From: Paenibacillus cellulosilyticus
GTDB taxonomy: Bacteria; Bacillota; Bacilli; Paenibacillales; Paenibacillaceae
DNA length: 64,000 bases
NCBI RefSeq assembly: GCF_003182255.1
Contig: NZ_QGTQ01000013.1
Location: forward strand, 101,632-165,631
Reading direction: 5' to 3'
Part shown: positions 32,373 to 40,663 of the stretch, piece after piece
Layout: every line of letters starts with the position of its first letter
Position numbering within the stretch: position 1 is the stretch's first letter
Notes under the pieces: generated by a model
What the model saw: the letters and a program-made list of their open reading frames with translations, nothing else
What the model was told of the DNA's origin: nothing
The model's database searches: none
Translations under genes and position numbers: made by a program

Positions 32373-33908
32373 CTACTGCTCCAACCCGTTCCCTTTTACA
32401 ACCTCTACCTTCCTCGGCCAAAAAAGTACAGTTAGTGCAACCCCAACAATTGCAATACCGCCGCAGACAAACATCATCACATCAAGTCCGCTGACGAACG
32501 CTTCGTGTACAGACTTGAGGAGTGAAGCATCGTTTAGCTCGCTGGCTGCGATAACGCCAGACGATACATTGTGATGGACGGCTTCCGCCGTCGCATCGGG
32601 CAGAGCACTAACATCCACATTGCGGCTGTAAATACTGTTGAGCAGTGCGCCTAGAAAAGCAACTCCGATCGTGCCGCCGATCTGACGCATCGCCATAATA
32701 ACCGCCGAACCGACTCCTGCCCGATCTTCAGGCAATGCGCCTATTGCAGCGTTCATCGCAACAGGCAGAACAAAGCTTAAACCAACGCCAACGCATACGA
32801 GCCATGCTGCCGTATAGCCATATCCCGTCGACACCTCCGTCAGACCCGCTAACCCAAAGCCTGTTGTAACAATTAGAAATCCTAACGCTATCGTCAGCTT
32901 CTCTCCTGCACGAGCAGATAGCAGACCGGATAGTCTCGAACCAACTACGACACCGCCGATTAGCGGCAGTATACGCAGCCCCGCCGCTTGTGCATCGAAT
33001 CCCTGCACCACTTGCAGATAGAGTGGCAGCCCAAACAATATGCCGAATAAAGAGAAATTAACGAGCGTCGCCAGGGAAGCTCCCCATGTGAAACCTGCTC
33101 GACCGAATAACTTCATATCTACGAGCGGATGTGCTGATCTTCGTCCAAGCCAAATGAATACGCCTAGCAACAGCACGCCTACAATAACCGAAACAAGCGT
33201 AATGCCATCGTTCCAGCCTTCGTCACCCGAACGTGTGACACCATACGTTATCGCCGTCAAACCCAAGCTCGATGCGACGATTCCAGACCAATCGATTCGC
33301 TGCTTGCGCTTCTCAGCTGTTGACTCCGGCAGAAGCGCCATTAGTGCTGCAAGTGCGACGATAATAATCGGAACGTTAATGAGGAAGATCGTCCCCCAGT
33401 TGTAGTGCTCCAACAGCCAGCCTCCAAGAATGGGACCTAGCGGCAGGCCCAAAGCACTTGCTGTTACCCATAAAGTCATCGCCTTCGGACGTTCTTGCTC
33501 AGCGAACAAGAATGGAATAAGTGATAGTGATAACGGCATGAGGAGTGCTGCTCCTAGACCGAGTATTGCCCGAGAAATAATGAGTGCCTCTGAGGTCGAC
33601 GAGTACGCACAAGCAACGGACGCTGCGCCGAACATAACTAGCGAGAGCAGCAGCAGCTTTTTCCGACTATATCGATCCCCCAACATTCCAGCGGGCAGCA
33701 GCATAGCGGCCAATACTAAATTATACGCATTCGCAAACCATTGCAGTTGACTTGTCGTTGCATCAAGATCAGTGGCAAGGACCGGGAGCGCAAGATTAAG
33801 CACGGTTGTATCAAGCCCGATTGTTAACACACTTAACGCAAGTACCGCCAGCACCCACCATCTGGTCTTACTGTTGTGCAAATTGAGCACCTTCAACTTC
33901 ATCATCAC
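32373..33908 (-). CDS. DHA2-family MFS drug exporter (EmrB/QacA type, 14 helices)
   Basis: 511 residues with about 14 membrane helices. Family motifs are LDTTVLNLALPVLATDL in helix 1 (motif D1), GMLGDRYSRKKLLLLSL (motif A, about 78-94) and GLGAALLMPLSLSLIP (motif C region). It exports hydrophobic drugs or toxic metabolites in exchange for protons. It lies 65 bp downstream of a TetR gene on the same strand, with a palindrome matching the one at the TetR promoter in the gap, so it is almost certainly under TetR control. Confidence 0.92.
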   Translation of the reverse strand: MMMKLKVLNLHNSKTRWWVLAVLALSVLTIGLDTTVLNLALPVLATDLDATTSQLQWFANAYNLVLAAMLLPAGMLGDRYSRKKLLLLSLVMFGAASVACAYSSTSEALIISRAILGLGAALLMPLSLSLIPFLFAEQERPKAMTLWVTASALGLPLGPILGGWLLEHYNWGTIFLINVPIIIVALAALMALLPESTAEKRKQRIDWSGIVASSLGLTAITYGVTRSGDEGWNDGITLVSVIVGVLLLGVFIWLGRRSAHPLVDMKLFGRAGFTWGASLATLVNFSLFGILFGLPLYLQVVQGFDAQAAGLRILPLIGGVVVGSRLSGLLSARAGEKLTIALGFLIVTTGFGLAGLTEVSTGYGYTAAWLVCVGVGLSFVLPVAMNAAIGALPEDRAGVGSAVIMAMRQIGGTIGVAFLGALLNSIYSRNVDVSALPDATAEAVHHNVSSGVIAASELNDASLLKSVHEAFVSGLDVMMFVCGGIAIVGVALTVLFWPRKVEVVKGNGLEQ

Positions 33909-33925
33909 CTTTCTTCATTTTAAAA

Positions 33926-33937
33926 CTAACTAGTTAT
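33926..33937 (-). promoter_or_regulatory. TetR operator-like palindrome before the exporter gene
   Basis: CTAACTAGTTAT (core TAACTAGTTA is a perfect palindrome) matches the CTAACTGGTTAG at 34688-34699. It lies 18 bp before the exporter start codon. Confidence 0.65.
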
Positions 33938-33959
33938 TTATATTTTGGTTAAAAGAATA

Positions 33960-33990
33960 CCGCCTTTATTTCCTTACAATAAAGACGGTT
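33960..33990 (-). terminator. Hairpin overlapping the TetR stop codon
   Basis: ACCG-CTTTATT / AATAAAG-CGGT arms enclose a loop containing the TetR stop (33974-33976). On the minus strand it is followed by TATTCTTTT. It may partially terminate between the regulator and the exporter. Confidence 0.5.
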
Positions 33991-34720
33991 CCATTAGCCC
34001 ATAAACAACGAATTTAACGAGCTGCTCTCGCGCATATACGGAATTGCCGCCCATGCCAGACTCGCCATCGATATCACCTGTCATATCAATATTGAAGCGT
34101 GCAAAATGCTGCATAGAGAAGCCCACGTTACTGAGCAGCAGAATCGGCAAATAATAAGGGTCCAGATCCACCCTAATCAGCCCGCTCTCCTTCGCTTGCT
34201 TAGCCAGATTGTAGAATTGCGTAATATCGTCCGGTCGATACGCAATCTGATTCCACGTCTTCCAGCCTTCCGCGGCTTCCCACGAATAAATCTTTAAGAA
34301 ACGCGGGTTCTGCACTAAGAAGTCATACGTGCTGCGTACGACTGTTTCAAGAAACAATCTGAATTTGCCAGCATCCTTCGTTAGCTGCTCATCATTCAAG
34401 AGATCGCCCGACACATCTGCAAGCATCTGATCACCGAGCTGATCGGCACGCTTGACGACTTCCATGTACAGCCCTAATTTATCGGTAAAATACTGATAGA
34501 TCAGGCTCTTGTTATAGCCCGAAGCGCTCGCTATCGCATCAATCCGAGCAGCCGAAAAGCCCTGCTCCGCAAAAATCTGTTCCGCCGCATCGAGAATAAG
34601 CTCTCTTGTTCGCGCCGCATCATACGTTTTCTTCGACTTTCGTTCCTTCTGTGTAATGCCCGCTCCCGCCTTCGCAACATTTCTAACTAACTGGTTAGAT
34701 TTTAATCTCCAATCGATCAT
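33974..34720 (-). CDS. TetR-family repressor of the adjacent DHA2 exporter
   Basis: The N-terminal helix-turn-helix (about 40-85 in the long form: ILDAAEQIFAEQGFSAARID then SGYNKSLIYQYFTDKLGLY) is followed by a ligand domain with two aromatic-rich helices. It binds DNA as a dimer and releases on binding a drug or metabolite. The ATG at 34720 is doubtful: a promoter (TTGACA, 18 bp, TAAAAT) and an operator lie at or inside the first codons of that frame, so the mRNA would begin after it. Downstream in frame there is no ATG/GTG/TTG before the HTH; ATT 34657 has GGGAG about five bases ahead and would give 227 residues, a normal TetR length. Confidence 0.85.
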   Translation of the reverse strand: MIDWRLKSNQLVRNVAKAGAGITQKERKSKKTYDAARTRELILDAAEQIFAEQGFSAARIDAIASASGYNKSLIYQYFTDKLGLYMEVVKRADQLGDQMLADVSGDLLNDEQLTKDAGKFRLFLETVVRSTYDFLVQNPRFLKIYSWEAAEGWKTWNQIAYRPDDITQFYNLAKQAKESGLIRVDLDPYYLPILLLSNVGFSMQHFARFNIDMTGDIDGESGMGGNSVYAREQLVKFVVYGLMEPSLL

Positions 34721-34729
34721 CCTGTCAAG
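34688..34729 (-). promoter_or_regulatory. Promoter and operator of the TetR-exporter unit
   Basis: -35 TTGACA (34724-34729), 18-bp spacer, -10 TAAAAT (34700-34705). The palindrome CTAACTGGTTAG (34688-34699) covers the expected start site. This fits autorepression. Confidence 0.7.
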
Positions 34730-34811
34730 TGCTGTTCGCGGAGAAATCTCGAAGAGAATTCATTCAGAAAGAAAACCCGCGTCAGATAGCTGCTGCAGGT
34801 TTCCTCAATCG

Positions 34812-35699
34812 CTATAGATTCCTCTCAGCGTCAAATTCGAAGTTCGACAGCTTAAATTGTCCATCCTGATAGGAAACATTGGCATTTAAATAACCAATGT
34901 ACTGTGGTGTTGCAATCTTCTCGAATAAAACACCAATACCAAAACTCGCCTGAATATCTTTATTATCATCAAATCCATATCCCACAATGTCGCGAATTCC
35001 CAGGTTATCTCTAGCCGCCCCGAACTCATCATGATCATAATAATTCTTCATGATAACTTCTGTCTTCTTGTCCCCGACCTTCACTTCTGCCGTGAGCTCT
35101 TCCGCTTCCTTGATCGGTTTGAATGAGATAGCCGGATAGACTTGATCCAAGTAGTCATTCTCCAGGAATTGATGGTCCTGCAGCTTCGGATCTTCCTCCA
35201 TCTCGATCATATGCAGCTGTTCGACGGAAACGCCGGTGCCAGAACCAATGTACAGAATGATGGCGAGTTCATCATGACCATCGGCATCGTAATCTTTCAC
35301 AGCCAATCTAGGCTCGATTCCTCTTGGCGTATTGTAGATCCAATCGTATTGTTGAACGAGGTCGCCGATATGAAGCTCAACTCCGTTATCGAGGCCATAC
35401 ATATAAATGTTGTTCTCAGGGATGGATGCAATTAATTTCGATTCCGCGCCGTCTTCCTTGCCTTCATCTGTTGTTGACGATTGGCTGTCGTCTGGCGCCT
35501 CTTCTTGCGTTTCATTCGCAGCATCATTCGCTCCGTCAGACGCTGCTGTCGAGTTTTCGACCTGTTCAGTCTGCGGATTAGTATCCTGCGATGCTGCCGA
35601 CTGTTCATTCTGGGCACCACAGGCCGACAATAAGAGGCTGACTGCCATACATGACACGATTAGAAATGATGCTCGTTTGCGGAACTTTGAACCTTGCAA
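34812..35699 (-). CDS. Lipoprotein of unknown function with an acidic linker
   Basis: 295 residues. The lipobox LLLSAC (Cys about 27) is followed by about 60 residues rich in Asp, Glu, Ser, Thr and Gln, then a folded domain (about 95-295). Within it, AVKDYDADGHDELAIILYIG (about 134-153) looks like an FG-GAP/VCBS-type or calcium-binding loop. The protein is probably anchored on the outer face of the membrane. The neighbours do not suggest a pathway: a TetR gene follows on the same strand and a VOC protein gene with its own terminator precedes. I do not recognise a named family. Confidence 0.75.
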   Translation of the reverse strand: MQGSKFRKRASFLIVSCMAVSLLLSACGAQNEQSAASQDTNPQTEQVENSTAASDGANDAANETQEEAPDDSQSSTTDEGKEDGAESKLIASIPENNIYMYGLDNGVELHIGDLVQQYDWIYNTPRGIEPRLAVKDYDADGHDELAIILYIGSGTGVSVEQLHMIEMEEDPKLQDHQFLENDYLDQVYPAISFKPIKEAEELTAEVKVGDKKTEVIMKNYYDHDEFGAARDNLGIRDIVGYGFDDNKDIQASFGIGVLFEKIATPQYIGYLNANVSYQDGQFKLSNFEFDAERNL

Positions 35700-35816
35700 G
35701 TGAAATGCCCCTCTCTGCCGATCTTTGTCATTACTCTCCTATACCGACGTTATTATGGGAAAAATGTTGCAGCTATAGCCTACCTTGATGCGCAAAGTTT
35801 TTCTCTGTCTACTCAA

Positions 35817-35853
35817 AAAAATAAAGCTCACCGCTATTCGCGTTGAGCTTTGA
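35817..35853 (-). terminator. Terminator of the VOC protein gene
   Basis: AAAGCTCA / TGAGCTTT arms with an inner CCGC/GCG pairing, followed on the minus strand by ATTTTTTT. Confidence 0.8.
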
Positions 35854-35871
35854 TCCTTTTACTTCAACCAA

Positions 35872-36282
35872 CTAACGCTGTGGCTGCTGCGCCTCTGTGC
35901 TGATTTGCCATTTGATGCCGAATTTGTCCGCCAGCCGTCCGAAGAGTGTACCCCAGAACTGCTTCTCAAGCGCCATAATGACGCGGCCACCTTCCGACAA
36001 ATTCGCAAATGCGCGCTGCGCTTCTTCATCTGTCTTAAATTCGAGGTTCAGGTCGTATCCATTGCTTGGTTCTGGCTGCTCATGCATCGTATCCGCAATG
36101 AAGAAGTTAACGCCTGCAGCAGTAAACGACATATGTATGATTCGATCCTTGAGCGCTTCATCGGTTCCTGGTGCTTGTCCATAGGTCATCTGATCATTGA
36201 TCTGTCCACCAAGCGCCTGCACGTAGAAATTGGCCTGCGATCTAGCATCCTCGGAGTAAAAATACGGTGTCAGCTTCGCCAC
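35872..36282 (-). CDS. VOC-superfamily protein (PhnB/glyoxalase-like)
   Basis: 136 residues with the paired beta-alpha-beta-beta-beta layout of the VOC fold. LTPYFYSEDARSQANFYVQA (4-23) is the typical first strand and helix of PhnB-like proteins, FTAAGVNFFIADT the central strands, and WGTLFGRLADKFGIKWQIS the C-terminal motif. Members bind metals and act on small molecules or bind drugs. A catalytic role cannot be assigned. It is a single-gene unit. Confidence 0.85.
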   Translation of the reverse strand: MAKLTPYFYSEDARSQANFYVQALGGQINDQMTYGQAPGTDEALKDRIIHMSFTAAGVNFFIADTMHEQPEPSNGYDLNLEFKTDEEAQRAFANLSEGGRVIMALEKQFWGTLFGRLADKFGIKWQISTEAQQPQR

Positions 36283-36504
36283 TTACGAATCACGTCCCTG
36301 TTCATTAGGTAGCTTACACGATCCATCTTATCAAAAGCGGTAGTAAAGACAAACATGAACGGCGTTCACAGATATAATCTCATTTCAAAGCATGAATACG
36401 TCTTCATACGGCTTCTTCCTTTGCATTCGTTACTTTCTTCGCCAACCCTCAACGGAGTTTGCCAAATAGGTATAGTTGTCCTAGCGCAAATGTACATCCC
36501 GCTA

Positions 36505-36548
36505 CATATGATAGATTAGAAACACAAACCACTCCTCCTACAAGGAGG
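36505..36548 (+). promoter_or_regulatory. Possible sporulation-type -10 and a hairpin masking the ribosome site
   Basis: CATATGATA (36505-36513) fits the CATANNNTA -10 used by the mother-cell sigma factors E and K, but no clear -35 is visible. CCTCCT (36534-36539) pairs with AGGAGG (36543-36548) across a 3-base loop, so the very strong ribosome site AAGGAGGTGAT is part of a hairpin. Both assignments are inference. Confidence 0.4.
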
Positions 36549-36557
36549 TGATGCATA

Positions 36558-36845
36558 ATGACTATGCTGCTCACAGGCTGGATGCTCTACTCACTTTGGG
36601 TCGTGCTTGGCTTCATGGCACTCGATTTCCTCGTCGGTCTCTATCACGCACTTAAAACGAAAGACTTTACGCCATCGCTCATTCTCAGCTACCTGCAAGA
36701 CATGCTCTATTACGTCCTCCCACTGCTGCTGCTTGCCAGCATCTCTGTTCTCGACTCGACCGGCTGGATCGTACTGACAGGCTACTATATTGGTGCCTTC
36801 GGAATCGCACTCAAATATTTGCTATCGCTCAAAAGCAAATTGTAA
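36558..36845 (+). CDS. Small multi-pass membrane protein of unknown function
   Basis: 95 residues with three hydrophobic segments (about 5-28, 48-68, 70-88) joined by short basic loops (YHALKTKDF, LSLKSKL). The size and hydrophobic pattern resemble phage-type holins or small sporulation membrane proteins, but no diagnostic motif is present and no phage genes are nearby. Its ribosome site (AAGGAGGTGAT) is nearly a full match to 16S. It is a single-gene unit with a strong terminator. Confidence 0.65.
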   Translation: MTMLLTGWMLYSLWVVLGFMALDFLVGLYHALKTKDFTPSLILSYLQDMLYYVLPLLLLASISVLDSTGWIVLTGYYIGAFGIALKYLLSLKSKL

Positions 36846-36859
36846 ACGCCTTCTCCACC

Positions 36860-36890
36860 TGCCCTGGGCACATACCTAGGGCATTTTTTT
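36860..36890 (+). terminator. Terminator of the small membrane protein gene
   Basis: TGCCCTGGG / CCTAGGGCA hairpin with a 6-base loop and seven Ts. Confidence 0.88.
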
Positions 36891-36904
36891 GTTGCGCATG
36901 TGTA

Positions 36905-36934
36905 TGAAAAAAAACCACGTCAGAGGACGTGGTT
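36905..36934 (-). terminator. Terminator of the 211-aa protein gene
   Basis: AACCACGTC-loop-GACGTGGTT followed by at least eight Ts on the minus strand. Confidence 0.88.
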
Positions 36935-36974
36935 CGCTTACAGCGTAATGCTCGTGTGATCATCATGAATGAGA

Positions 36975-37610
36975 TTACTCAATGCCATGCTCTTCGCGAA
37001 TGTTGTACAAGCCTTGAATGAGCAGCTCCGCAGGGTCGCGGTTCAGCAGCAAGTGCGTAATCAGCAGATGCAGCGGGAAAGCGCAAACATTATTCCCATC
37101 GACAATACTTGGGAATCCTGCTTCAAGGACAGGTCCAAACTTCTCGTGCAGCGCGAGATCGACATGTACGGGCTCTGGAGCGAATTCTTCACGAATTAAC
37201 GCTACGCATTGCGGTACGAGTACTTTGTCGACGATGAATTTCGCTTCATCCTCGCTCTTCGGCGGCGTAGGAATCCCTCTGCCACCTTCTTGCTTCATCA
37301 GTTCCACGAAGAAGGAAGCGAGCCATTCAGCTGGATCGTTGCCCGATTGGAATCGGTTGACCAGCTCACGCAGGAAGAAGCCACAGGAATAAACTTGATT
37401 CGATGCGTTCTTCACGTGATAAATGAATACAGGGCCGTACATTTCCTGTGTTACCACATGTCCTTCCACTTCGTTGTAATGCATACGCAGTGCTACAAGG
37501 CAGTTATGATGAACAGCCTTGACCAGTTCAACCAACTGCGGATCAGGTTCGGCTGTTTGATTGCCTTTAACTTCATCATTGGTCGTCTCGTTGTTCATCC
37601 TTTTCATCAC
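36975..37610 (-). CDS. Hypothetical soluble protein, 211 aa, apparently two repeats
   Basis: No signal peptide or membrane helix. Two similar halves can be made out: residues about 40-100 (LRMHYNEVEGHVVTQEMYGP then FIYHVKNASNQVYSCGFFLR and NDPAEWLASFFVELMKQEG) and about 135-211 (IREEFAPEPVHVDLALHEKF, then FPLHLLITHLLLNRDPAELL). Each half ends with (N/R)DPAE(W/L)L followed by a helix, so an internal duplication is likely. I do not recognise the family. It is a single-gene unit with a good terminator. Confidence 0.65.
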   Translation of the reverse strand: MMKRMNNETTNDEVKGNQTAEPDPQLVELVKAVHHNCLVALRMHYNEVEGHVVTQEMYGPVFIYHVKNASNQVYSCGFFLRELVNRFQSGNDPAEWLASFFVELMKQEGGRGIPTPPKSEDEAKFIVDKVLVPQCVALIREEFAPEPVHVDLALHEKFGPVLEAGFPSIVDGNNVCAFPLHLLITHLLLNRDPAELLIQGLYNIREEHGIE

Positions 37611-37825
37611 CCGCTTCCATCATATCATTCGATGGATTAGCCAGTCTAGTCAGAGTCTCATTTTATCGAGCGATTCGACAAAGAAAGTTCGTTCCTACTC
37701 ACGATATTTCGGCAAATTCCGGCCTTAGAGCCCATCTTCTCTGGCTGATCAGAGCTTATTGCGCTGTTACGGACGGATACTGACTGTGACGGACTCGGAT
37801 GATAAGATTTTGTGTTCCTACCTAT

Positions 37826-38010
37826 GCTAACGGACTCCAGTGACGCTAATGCTCGAATATGAAACATATTTCTTCGCTTACGGACTGAAAAGTCACTATT
37901 CGCCCAATGTATCTCGTTTCCGCACGGTTTTGAAGCAAATAAGGTTCGTGAGGTCCATTACATCTATAACGTGATCGATTTGACCAAATAAGGTCTCTCT
38001 AGTCCGTAAC
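37826..38010. repeat. Four-site repeat element, copy 3 (left flank of the nuclease-like gene)
   Basis: Forward units begin at 37827 and 37877; inverted units end near 37961 and 38010 (184 bp overall). The end sequence is ACGGAC/GTCCGT and the inner motif is CTATT or AATAAGG. About 146 of 185 positions match copy 4 by hand count, with the central 80 bp nearly identical. Extra partial ACGGAC units lie at about 37765-37800. The 37611-37825 stretch holds no gene. Confidence 0.85.
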
Positions 38011-38141
38011 AATCACACTCCTCTTGTAGCGTCGCTGCCAGCTACACTAGTAGCATCACATTCGGTCGTGAAGCACACGCGCTTCGATACTTGGTATCGG
38101 GGCGGCTTTTTTACGTCCAGCTGACCATAAGGAGGAGCGTA

Positions 38142-38795
38142 ATGACTAGGTTTGAGCTCAAATACGAGGAATGGCTGCTGCAGCAAATTGAACAAGAGGA
38201 CCATCATCGGAGGCGAGAATTGTTGGAGAAAGAGCTTGGCCACGGTACGGTCGAGTTTCTGCGTTCCGTCTGGTTCCCTACGGTAGGGAATTTCGACCAC
38301 CTATACCCTGAGTGGGAGGTTCGCGATTTCAACAGCGGCTACCGCTATGTTGATCTTGCCTATATGCCAGGTGGCGGCGTTAAAGGTGGGATCGAGATTA
38401 AAGGGTATGGGCCACATGCAAGAGATCTCGATGTGAAGCGATTCAAAGACTTGTGCTGGCGGCACAGCCTAATGGCGCTGGATGATTGGATCTTTCTCCC
38501 CATTGCTTACCCATCCATTAAAGAAGAACCGTGGCGCTGCCACCAGCTCGTTCTGGCGTTCGTCGGCAAATTCTTATCGATGAATGCACCATCCAAGTTG
38601 AACGCTTTTGAAGCGGAAGCGATTCGATACGCACGGCGGATACTGCGTCCGTTCACCCCCAATGAACTAGCCGAGCATCTGCGCGTAACGGACCGTCATG
38701 CTAGGCGAACACTAAAAACACTTGTTGATCTCGAAATGATTCATGTCGCGAGCGGGAAGCGAAGGTATCGTACATATGGGCTGCGAGTCGATTAG
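38142..38795 (+). CDS. Putative PD-(D/E)XK nuclease-like protein with C-terminal winged helix
   Basis: 217 residues from ATG 38142 (AAGGAGGAG four bases ahead). After an N-terminal charged helix, residues 57-87 hold the pattern of a PD-(D/E)XK nuclease core: E57/E59, Asp71 in YRYVDLAYM, a glycine turn, then Glu85-x-Lys87 in GGIEIKGYG, with an Arg-rich helix after (RDLDVKRFKDL). The C-terminal part (about 165-217) is a winged helix-turn-helix (LRPFTPNELAEHLRVTDRHA then RRTLKTLVDLEMI). It could cut or bind DNA sequence-specifically. The gene stands alone between two copies of the four-site repeat (37826-38010, 38843-39027). I do not recognise a named family, and activity is unproven. Confidence 0.65.
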   Translation: MTRFELKYEEWLLQQIEQEDHHRRRELLEKELGHGTVEFLRSVWFPTVGNFDHLYPEWEVRDFNSGYRYVDLAYMPGGGVKGGIEIKGYGPHARDLDVKRFKDLCWRHSLMALDDWIFLPIAYPSIKEEPWRCHQLVLAFVGKFLSMNAPSKLNAFEAEAIRYARRILRPFTPNELAEHLRVTDRHARRTLKTLVDLEMIHVASGKRRYRTYGLRVD

Positions 38796-38842
38796 CTGGC
38801 AACCGTGAGGTACCTTTGTTGCTACTCAGATAAACGAATGGT

Positions 38843-39027
38843 GCTAACGGACACAGATGCCACTATTGCTGAACTATTCAATTCATTTACACGCTTACGG
38901 ACTGAGAAGTCACTATTCGCCCAATTTATCTTGTTTCCGCATGGTTTTGATGCAAATAAGGTTCGTGAGGTCCGTTATGCATATAAAGTGACCAATGCGG
39001 TCAATTAAGGTCTCTATAGTCCGTTAG
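38843..39027. repeat. Four-site repeat element, copy 4 (right flank of the nuclease-like gene)
   Basis: Forward units begin at 38844 and 38894, inverted units end near 38977 and 39027 (184 bp). Same orientation and subtype as copy 3. The 39028-39279 stretch beyond it has loosely repeated GCGTTACTT(A/T)TCTGG segments (about 39103 and 39187) and no gene. Confidence 0.85.
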
Positions 39028-39279
39028 CGCGGGGAACGGCGTTGATATGTTCTTGCGCTAGGGACTGGAGGGGGCGCTCGAGTGTTTCTAGCGGAAGAAG
39101 CAGCGTTACTTATCTGGAAAGGTTTTTACAATTGCTTTCTAACGCAGGGATTACGAGTCTGCACAGGTGCTTCTAGTGTCAAGATCAGCGTTACTTTTCT
39201 GGCGAAGGGGCTTACGTTTGTCTTCTAGCCTACAATCGAGCGGAAAGCTGCGGCTGGCGGAATTTATCGCAACACAACA

Positions 39280-39328
39280 AAGCCGCGCTCGACCCGGCAC
39301 GTACTTCGTGCTAAGTTGAGCGCGGCTT
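39280..39328 (-). terminator. Terminator of the chvE-mmsAB unit
   Basis: AAGCCGCGCTC (39280-39290) pairs with GAGCGCGGCTT (39318-39328); the minus strand continues TTTGTTGTG. Confidence 0.8.
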
Positions 39329-39395
39329 GCTGAGCGCCAAGGCGGGCGCAATGTAGATAAATGAGCTCCTCGCGTCCACCCGCGTCGGCTGCCCT

Positions 39396-40652
39396 TTACC
39401 CTCTTTTCTTGCGCGTCATGACATCGAAGATGACGGCTGCGGCGAGGACGCCGCCGCGGATCATGTACTGGTAGGAGATGCCGACGCCGAGCAGATTCAT
39501 ACCGCTGGACAGCGATGCCATGACGATAGCGCCGATGATGGAGCCGGTTACTTTGCCAACGCCGCCTGCTGCAGACACGCCGCCAACATAGGCTGCCGCG
39601 ATCGCATCAAGCTCGAACAGCGTACCTGCTGTCGTTGTTGCCGACTGCAGGCGTGCTGTGTACAAAATGCCCGACAGCGCTGTCAGCATGCCCATCGAAC
39701 CGAACACGATATACGTGATCTTCTTGACGTTAATGCCGCTCAAATGCGCTGCCTCTGGGTTACTGCCAACCGCGTAGATGTGACGCCCGAGCACTGTGTT
39801 ATTCATCAAGAAGTGGTAGATCACAACTACCGCCAGCATAATGATAACTGTCCAGGAGAAGCCATTGTATCCCGCAAGAATCCAAGTGATATAAGCGATG
39901 ATCGCTGATACGAACACCAGCTTGATGGCGAATATACTCTTCGACACCACTTCAAATTGATAACGCTGCTTGTTGCGGCGCTTCGCGAATTCAAAATAAA
40001 TGTAGAGCAGAATAACGACTACGCCGAGAATGAGCGACAACAGCTTCAATCCGGAAACTTCCGCAAGCTCCGGCAGATAGCCATTGCCAATTGCGTTGAA
40101 ATGACTATCGTCAACGTTGATCGTACCCGTCTTCTCGGTCACCTGCAGGAGCGCCCCGCGGAAAATCAACATACCTGCAAGCGAAGCGACGAACGATGGA
40201 ATACCAACGGATGCGACCAGCACACCGTTAAACATGCCGATCACAACGCCAAGCACAAGAATGACTGGAATCGTTACATAGAACGGCATTCCCGCCTGCG
40301 TCATGAGAATGGCGGCAATCGCCCCCATGAAGCCGGCCGCGAAGCCGACCGACAGGTCGATGTGCCGGATAATGATGACGAGCGTCATGCCAACTGCCAG
40401 AACCGCCGTGTAGCCTGTAGCGTCCAGCAGGTTACTGATGTTGCGGGAGGACATGAACAGTCCATCCGTCATGATCGAGAATGTAAGCATAATGACGAAC
40501 AAGGCGATGTACATCCCGTATTCCCGAATGTTTACTTTAAGCAGCGATTTCGCCTCATTGAACATGTTCGCCTGTGTTCCTTCCGAAGCTGGCAGCTTAT
40601 GCCGCCCCCCACGAACCGACGATGTATTGGCGTTTTTGAGCGTGTTGGTCAT
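39396..40652 (-). CDS. mmsB: Multiple-monosaccharide ABC transporter permease (MmsB/GguB)
   Basis: 418 residues with ten or more membrane helices. The family signature IIRHIDLSVGFAAGFMGAIA (about 105-124) and GRHIYAVGSNPEAAHLSGIN (about 295-314) are those of ribose/xylose-type (CUT2) permeases. A long cytoplasmic insertion with FEFAKRRNKQRYQFE is typical of XylH/GguB-size proteins rather than the shorter RbsC. It forms the membrane channel with the MmsA ATPase 11 bases upstream. It is the last gene of the unit. Confidence 0.92.
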   Translation of the reverse strand: MTNTLKNANTSSVRGGRHKLPASEGTQANMFNEAKSLLKVNIREYGMYIALFVIMLTFSIMTDGLFMSSRNISNLLDATGYTAVLAVGMTLVIIIRHIDLSVGFAAGFMGAIAAILMTQAGMPFYVTIPVILVLGVVIGMFNGVLVASVGIPSFVASLAGMLIFRGALLQVTEKTGTINVDDSHFNAIGNGYLPELAEVSGLKLLSLILGVVVILLYIYFEFAKRRNKQRYQFEVVSKSIFAIKLVFVSAIIAYITWILAGYNGFSWTVIIMLAVVVIYHFLMNNTVLGRHIYAVGSNPEAAHLSGINVKKITYIVFGSMGMLTALSGILYTARLQSATTTAGTLFELDAIAAAYVGGVSAAGGVGKVTGSIIGAIVMASLSSGMNLLGVGISYQYMIRGGVLAAAVIFDVMTRKKRG

Positions 40653-40663
40653 CGATGATCCTC

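Noticed and set aside
36558..36845. Phage holin
   Set aside because: Size and helices fit loosely, but there are no lysis, integrase or structural phage genes nearby.
38088..38116. Terminator just before the nuclease-like gene
   Set aside because: Two small hairpins and a T tract are present, but the left arm that would pair with GGGGCGGC is missing, so a working terminator is not supported.
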